Of a stretch of 64,000 bases of DNA, positions 59,417 through 64,000 are shown piece after piece. The translations under genes and the position numbers were made by a program. Positions within the stretch are counted from its first letter, which is position 1; each line of letters starts with the position of its first letter. The notes under the pieces were generated by a model, which was not told where the DNA came from, ran no database searches, and saw only the letters and a list, made by a program, of their open reading frames with translations. Origin of the DNA: Candidatus Thiovulum imperiosus (GTDB taxonomy: Bacteria > Campylobacterota > Campylobacteria > Campylobacterales > Thiovulaceae); the NCBI GenBank assembly GCA_024281175.1, contig JAMJTW010000007.1:1-64000 (forward strand), given 5' to 3'.

Positions 59417-60627
59417 AATCTAAACCACTTGTTTTAGTAGTTGATGATGAGCCTTTAAATGTTGAATTTATAGCTGGAGTTTTAGAAGATGATTATGAAG
59501 TAAAAACAGCTTACAATGGAAATATGGCTATTAGAATAGTAGACAAATTCAAACCAGACATTATTTTACTAGATATTTTTATGCCTATAATGAACGGTTT
59601 TGAAACGATAAAAGTTTTGAAAGATACAAATATACCAATCATATTTTTAACTTCTAAAAGTGATACAGACTCAATTGTAACAGGTTTTAAATTGGGTGCT
59701 GTGGATTACATTTCAAAACCTTTCAACTATCAAGAACTCTTGGTTCGGGTAAAAAATCATCTAAAAATAGATTTCTTAAAAAGAGACCTTGCTGACCAGA
59801 AACTCTTTTTTCAAGAAGTTATTGATAACCAACCAAATATGATACTTATTACTGATGGACAGAAACCTCTTTTTGTAAATAAAACTCTACTCAAGTTTTA
59901 CCATCTTGACTCAATTAAAGGTTTCGGTTGTATTTCCAAAACATTTCTTGAAGCTGAAAACACATTTACAAGTAGAAAAGAGAATTGGGTTGAGGAGATT
60001 TTGAAACTCTCTCCAGAAGATAGATTAGTGAAAATTGGAACTTCTGTTAAAAGAATTTTTAATTTATCAATTTCTAGTTATCGAAAAAACTATATTGTAA
60101 CTTTTAATGATATTAGTAGAACTATAATTCGTCAAATCTCTCTCCAAAATAGAGCAACTCATGACAAACTTACAGGTGCTTTAAATAGAGAATTCTTCTA
60201 CTCAAATTTTAAAGATTTAAGTTGCAAAAATAACAATACTATTTCCGCTGTTGCAATTGTTGATATTGACAAATTTAAAAATATCAATGACTCTTTTGGA
60301 CACTCTACTGGTGACTCAGTTTTAAAAGAGCTTGTTGAAGTTTTAAACACCTCATCAAGAGAGAGAGATGTTCTAATTCGTTGGGGTGGTGAAGAGTTTG
60401 TTATCATTTTGGAAGTAAATTCTGATAAAACCCTCTTTCGTACTCTTGAAAAGTATCGCAAAATTATTGAAAAACACTCTTTTAAATCTGTTGGAAATTT
60501 AACTTGTAGTTTTGGTGCTGTTGTCTATAAAGAAGATGAGAAGATAGAAGATACGATAAAACGAGCCGATAAAGCTCTCTATAAAGCTAAAGAGAGTGGA
60601 CGAAATAGAGTTGTAATTGAAATTTAA
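59413..60627 (+). CDS. Response regulator with GGDEF diguanylate cyclase-like domain
   Basis: REC domain (KPDIILLDIFMPIMNGFET) and RWGGEEFVIIL GGEEF motif. Confidence 0.93.
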   Translation: MKSKPLVLVVDDEPLNVEFIAGVLEDDYEVKTAYNGNMAIRIVDKFKPDIILLDIFMPIMNGFETIKVLKDTNIPIIFLTSKSDTDSIVTGFKLGAVDYISKPFNYQELLVRVKNHLKIDFLKRDLADQKLFFQEVIDNQPNMILITDGQKPLFVNKTLLKFYHLDSIKGFGCISKTFLEAENTFTSRKENWVEEILKLSPEDRLVKIGTSVKRIFNLSISSYRKNYIVTFNDISRTIIRQISLQNRATHDKLTGALNREFFYSNFKDLSCKNNNTISAVAIVDIDKFKNINDSFGHSTGDSVLKELVEVLNTSSRERDVLIRWGGEEFVIILEVNSDKTLFRTLEKYRKIIEKHSFKSVGNLTCSFGAVVYKEDEKIEDTIKRADKALYKAKESGRNRVVIEI

Positions 60628-60639
60628 AATTAGATTTTG

Positions 60640-60672
60640 AATTTGGAATCCAGTCTCGGATTCCAAATTTTT
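60640..60672 (+). terminator. Probable Rho-independent terminator
   Basis: AATTTGGAATCC-agtctc-GGATTCCAAATTTTT hairpin just after the GGDEF stop. Confidence 0.65.
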
Positions 60673-60693
60673 GAATTTGAGAATATAGCCGTT

Positions 60694-61296
60694 ATGGTAA
60701 AATATCAAGCAAAGGAAATTTCTGTGGGAAAACTTTTTAGAAGACCAGACTCTAAAAGTGATGTTTTAAAACATAAAAGTAAAAAAAGTAGTAAAACAAT
60801 ATCTATTCCAAGTGATTTAAGCCAGACGATACTATTGAAAGATAGTGGAATTGGTTCTGAACTTCTATTTATAAAATCGTTAGAAACTATTTACAAACTT
60901 GGAGACATAGATGATTTTAAATATATTAGTGAAGAGATAGCAAAAAATCTATTTTCAGATAGGTTGGACAATAGCTTTTTTACATGGTTAAAAGATAATG
61001 ATTTAGAAGAGTTAGTAAATCATATAAATAGAATTTTATTAACTTATCATTTAGGATTTATTCAACTTAATATCTCAGAAGAGGAGCAGGGTGACTTTGA
61101 AATTCATCTTTACAACTCAATAACAGTTGTTTTTGCAAAATCAGTTGGAATAGAGGAAGATAAGATATGTGCATTTTATGAAGCTCTATTTAGTTCAATT
61201 TTTTCAAATATATTTGGAGAAGAGGTTGTTGTTAGAGAGACAAGTTGTGCTATTAGTGGTGAAGATAGATGCGACTTTGAAGTTAAAATGGGATAA
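60694..61296 (+). CDS. Possible V4R/heme-sensor-like protein
   Basis: C-terminus VVVRETSCAISGEDRCDFEV resembles V4R-type endings; ORF track start at 60637 lies inside the terminator hairpin. Confidence 0.5.
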   Translation: MVKYQAKEISVGKLFRRPDSKSDVLKHKSKKSSKTISIPSDLSQTILLKDSGIGSELLFIKSLETIYKLGDIDDFKYISEEIAKNLFSDRLDNSFFTWLKDNDLEELVNHINRILLTYHLGFIQLNISEEEQGDFEIHLYNSITVVFAKSVGIEEDKICAFYEALFSSIFSNIFGEEVVVRETSCAISGEDRCDFEVKMG

Positions 61297-61298
61297 CT

Positions 61299-61715
61299 CT
61301 ATTTAGAGAATATATCCCTATTTCTACTTAAAAACATCTCTTCTCTATTTTGGAAGTTTTCAGGTTTAGCAAAATTTGTCATTACAACTTCTCCATTTTT
61401 ATCAGACATTATCTGAACAATATGAATTATTTTTATAGTAACTTCACTTTCAACTGTACCTTTACTTGTATTAAAACCAGCTCGAAATATAAGTTTCTCA
61501 TCATCTATTCTTGAAGTCTCAAAACTGTATCCAGCAAGGTCAAACCGTACATGTTTTCCAAGAGTCTCTGCAATTTCAGGAACTGGCGGAGAAAATAGTA
61601 CATTTGCACTTTCAGAAACAACTTTGAAATTTTCTCCTCTTTCTATAAATAGCTCTATAACTTTTTTAATATATTTGGCTGTTTCTAAGGCAAACTCTTT
61701 ACTTTTTAATATCAA
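61299..61715 (-). CDS. Hypothetical protein
   Basis: 138-aa ORF in an intact gene context. Confidence 0.45.
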   Translation of the reverse strand: MILKSKEFALETAKYIKKVIELFIERGENFKVVSESANVLFSPPVPEIAETLGKHVRFDLAGYSFETSRIDDEKLIFRAGFNTSKGTVESEVTIKIIHIVQIMSDKNGEVVMTNFAKPENFQNREEMFLSRNRDIFSK

Positions 61716-61724
61716 ATCTAATCC

Positions 61725-62534
61725 TTAAATTATATCTCTGGAGTATAAGAAATCATGTCCAAAAGTTCTATTTGTAATTTTTGCAACAATTGGCATTTTT
61801 CTCTTGAATTGGTTTCGATAAACTCTTTTAAAAATCATCTCAACTAAATCTCTATTTGAAATTTTTTTCAAAACATCTTGCTTTGAGAACCTATTTTCAA
61901 CAAGAAGTTTTAGAACCTCATCAATCTCAGAATAGCTATATCCAATTTCAGCTTCATCACTCTGTCCTTCAAAAAGGTCTGCTGATGGAGGCTTTTTCAC
62001 AATAGAGTCTGGTACTCCAATAAATTCTGCAAACTCAAAAAGGTCACTTTTATAGATATCTCCTATTGGATTTATCGCACTTGCTAAATCTCCAAAAAGA
62101 GTACCATAACCCAAAAGAAGTTCACTCTTATTACTTGTTCCAATCACTAAAGCACTCTCTACTGCTGAAATATCATATAGAGTTGCCATTCTAACTCTTG
62201 CTGAAAAGTTGCCCATCTGGAGATTTGAAGCATTTGGATTTCTATTTAAATAGGTCTCTATGTATTTTTCTATTTCAACAATTTTCCAGCGAATTCCAAA
62301 CTTCTCAACAAGTTCTCTTGCATCTTCCAAACTTGAGTTTGAAGAGAATTGTGATGGCATTGAAATTGCTAAAAATCTATCTTCAAAGACTTTCTGAAGT
62401 AGAGTTGCAACAACTGCTGAGTCAAGTCCTCCACTCAATCCAACAACAACTCTATCTAGTCCAGAACTCTCCACACCATCTTTTAAGAAATTCAGTAGAT
62501 GTTTCTCCACTAAATTCCACTTTTTACTTCTCAT
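61725..62534 (-). CDS. nadE: NAD+ synthase
   Basis: VVVGLSGGLDSAVVATLL, VIGTSNKSELLLGYGTLFGDLASAINPIGDIYKSDLF. Confidence 0.95.
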   Translation of the reverse strand: MRSKKWNLVEKHLLNFLKDGVESSGLDRVVVGLSGGLDSAVVATLLQKVFEDRFLAISMPSQFSSNSSLEDARELVEKFGIRWKIVEIEKYIETYLNRNPNASNLQMGNFSARVRMATLYDISAVESALVIGTSNKSELLLGYGTLFGDLASAINPIGDIYKSDLFEFAEFIGVPDSIVKKPPSADLFEGQSDEAEIGYSYSEIDEVLKLLVENRFSKQDVLKKISNRDLVEMIFKRVYRNQFKRKMPIVAKITNRTFGHDFLYSRDII

Positions 62535-62983
62535 TTTACAGTTATCTCATCAAGTTTTAAACTTAAAATATGAGACTCTGTAACTATAATAGTAAAGTCA
62601 CCCCTAAAAACCATTACTTCTCCAAGTTTTCCAACCACTTCAACAACTCTTTTATGTCCTGCTAAATGTCTCGCTTTAGCTAGAAATACTATTTTGTCAT
62701 ACTCTCTGACTGGTGTTAAAAAGTGAACAGAAGCTCCTATTACAAAACCATTCTTCTCATTTGTAGCAGCAGTTGCGGCAAAACTGGCAGATGAAAATAG
62801 ATATCCAGTATGAATAAAACCATCACTGTCAGCAACCATCTCTTCTGTTATCTCAAGATGAACTTCAGATAATCCTGTATCAAGGTCTACTACTTTTCCA
62901 ATAAATCTATTACCGTCTAAAGCAGTATGAGTCTCTAACTCCATCTCCTCTTCTAAGAGAGAGTCTTCCTCTTTTTTAACCAT
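62531..62983 (-). CDS. Hotdog-fold thioesterase-like protein
   Basis: DSDGFIHTGYLFSSASFAATAATNEKNGFVIGASVHFLTPVREYDKIVFLAKAR. Confidence 0.65.
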   Translation of the reverse strand: MVKKEEDSLLEEEMELETHTALDGNRFIGKVVDLDTGLSEVHLEITEEMVADSDGFIHTGYLFSSASFAATAATNEKNGFVIGASVHFLTPVREYDKIVFLAKARHLAGHKRVVEVVGKLGEVMVFRGDFTIIVTESHILSLKLDEITVK

Positions 62984-63028
62984 CTATATCTCCAAAAAGA
63001 CCGTAATTTGGAAATTATAACACATAGC

Positions 63029-63703
63029 TTATAGCTCTGATATTTTGTATCCAACTCCAGAGACAGTTTCTATATAAGGAAACTTTTTTCGAACTCTTCT
63101 TGCAAGACTTCGAATTGTAGTTTCTGGAACATAATCTTCCCAAAGCTCATTTTGAATAGTTTCATAAGTTAGAGTCTGTCTTATATTTCTAAAAAGAAGA
63201 TAGAGAAATTTTCTCTCTTGCAGAGTTAAAGGAACAACTTTCTCTTTCTCAAAGAGTTCATTTCTGGAGATAGAGAAGTAGAACTCTTTTATCTCTACTC
63301 TCTTATCTTCTACGGTTTCAAACTGTTTTGAGATAAGTTTGAAAAGCTCTTTTAGTTTGACAGGTTTTAAAATATACTCATTGACTCCAATAGAGATAGA
63401 TTTGTGAAGATAGTCCAATTCGTTAAAAGCTGTTGTAATAACTACTGGAACTTTACTCTCTTCTCTTATCTCTTCAACCATAGAGAGACCATCTCTTTTT
63501 GGCATTTTAATATCAGAGATGATGAGGTTTATTCTCTCTCTATTTTCTCTAAACTTTTCAAAACCATCTTCACCATCTACTGCAACAATAAGTTCTTGAA
63601 AAATATCTCCTATATTTAGTAGCATCTTTTCTCGAACTCCATCATCATCTTCAACATAGAGAACTACTAAAGTTGAAAAGAGTTTAAAATCTACACCTCT
63701 CAT
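63029..63703 (-). CDS. Response regulator transcription factor (OmpR-like)
   Basis: REC (INLIISDIKMPKRDGLSMVEEIR) and winged-helix C-terminus (LTLQERKFLYLLFRN...RSLARRVRKKFPYIETVSGVGYKI). Confidence 0.93.
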   Translation of the reverse strand: MRGVDFKLFSTLVVLYVEDDDGVREKMLLNIGDIFQELIVAVDGEDGFEKFRENRERINLIISDIKMPKRDGLSMVEEIREESKVPVVITTAFNELDYLHKSISIGVNEYILKPVKLKELFKLISKQFETVEDKRVEIKEFYFSISRNELFEKEKVVPLTLQERKFLYLLFRNIRQTLTYETIQNELWEDYVPETTIRSLARRVRKKFPYIETVSGVGYKISEL

Positions 63704-64000
63704 TTGTCAAGAAAATCCTCTATATCGTATCCATTTGGAACTAACATAAAAAATGTTCCCTCTCTTTTTGTACTACCAGCCTCTTCACCTGCTCTATCTC
63801 CAAAACCGTAAAATAGGTCAGCTCGAATTGAACCTTTTATCGCTCCACCTGTATCTTGAGCCATAAAGAGGTGATTTAGTACAGGGTCTCTCTTATTTTC
63901 AGATTGAATAAATATTGGCATTCCTAAAGGAACAAATTTCCTATCAATAGCTATTGTGCTTTTTGGAACTAAGTTTGTTCCTAATGCACCAATTGCTCTC
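63700..64000 (-). CDS. mltA: Membrane-bound lytic murein transglycosylase A, C-terminal part (truncated by window end)
   Basis: RAIGALGTNLVPKSTIAIDRKFVPLGMPIF...LFMAQDTGGAIKGSIRADLFYGFGDRAGEEAG 3D-domain. Confidence 0.88.
   Translation of the reverse strand, partial: RAIGALGTNLVPKSTIAIDRKFVPLGMPIFIQSENKRDPVLNHLFMAQDTGGAIKGSIRADLFYGFGDRAGEEAGSTKREGTFFMLVPNGYDIEDFLDK

Noticed and set aside
1-64000. tRNA, rRNA or known riboswitches
   Set aside because: None recognised by eye; a tRNAscan/Infernal run would be needed to exclude them.

Overview
AT-rich Campylobacterota-like chromosomal window (inference from the folK-flhF-flhG-fliA-fliM order and an 11-subunit-type nuo operon; a Thiovulum-like source is possible but unproven). 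Most of it is housekeeping: rlmN, thiE, dapF, leuS, tal, flagellar regulators, pepP/pepQ-like, aroQ, mfd, trpG/pabA, ppk2, Kef-type antiporter, nuoA-B-CD-H-I-J-K-L-M-N, glmM, secG, nadE, and two-component/GGDEF genes. Accessory content: a BrnT/BrnA-like toxin-antitoxin pair, a WD40-caspase lipoprotein, Rha and Bro-N regulators, a family of MITE-like palindromic elements, and a 12-kb island (about 19.6-31.9 kb) between aroQ and mfd. The island holds five mosaic KilA-N genes interleaved with two Type IIG restriction-modification genes and a RecF/SMC-like ATPase. Main signals: (1) the KilA-N/Type IIG array, with cassette ends carrying AGAAAGGC...GCCTTTCT inverted repeats; (2) each KilA-N gene carries a different near-perfect 19-23 nt palindrome at the same place in its variable region, with covarying arms; (3) the octamer GATGAGGT occurs at least 49 times (25 +, 24 -, counted by eye) in several reading frames, suggesting a DNA uptake or Chi-like sequence; (4) a PIN-PhoH gene breaks exactly at its P-loop and continues into a Cys-initiated segment ending in a Vsr-like nuclease motif. 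All counts and alignments were done by eye; no searches were run.
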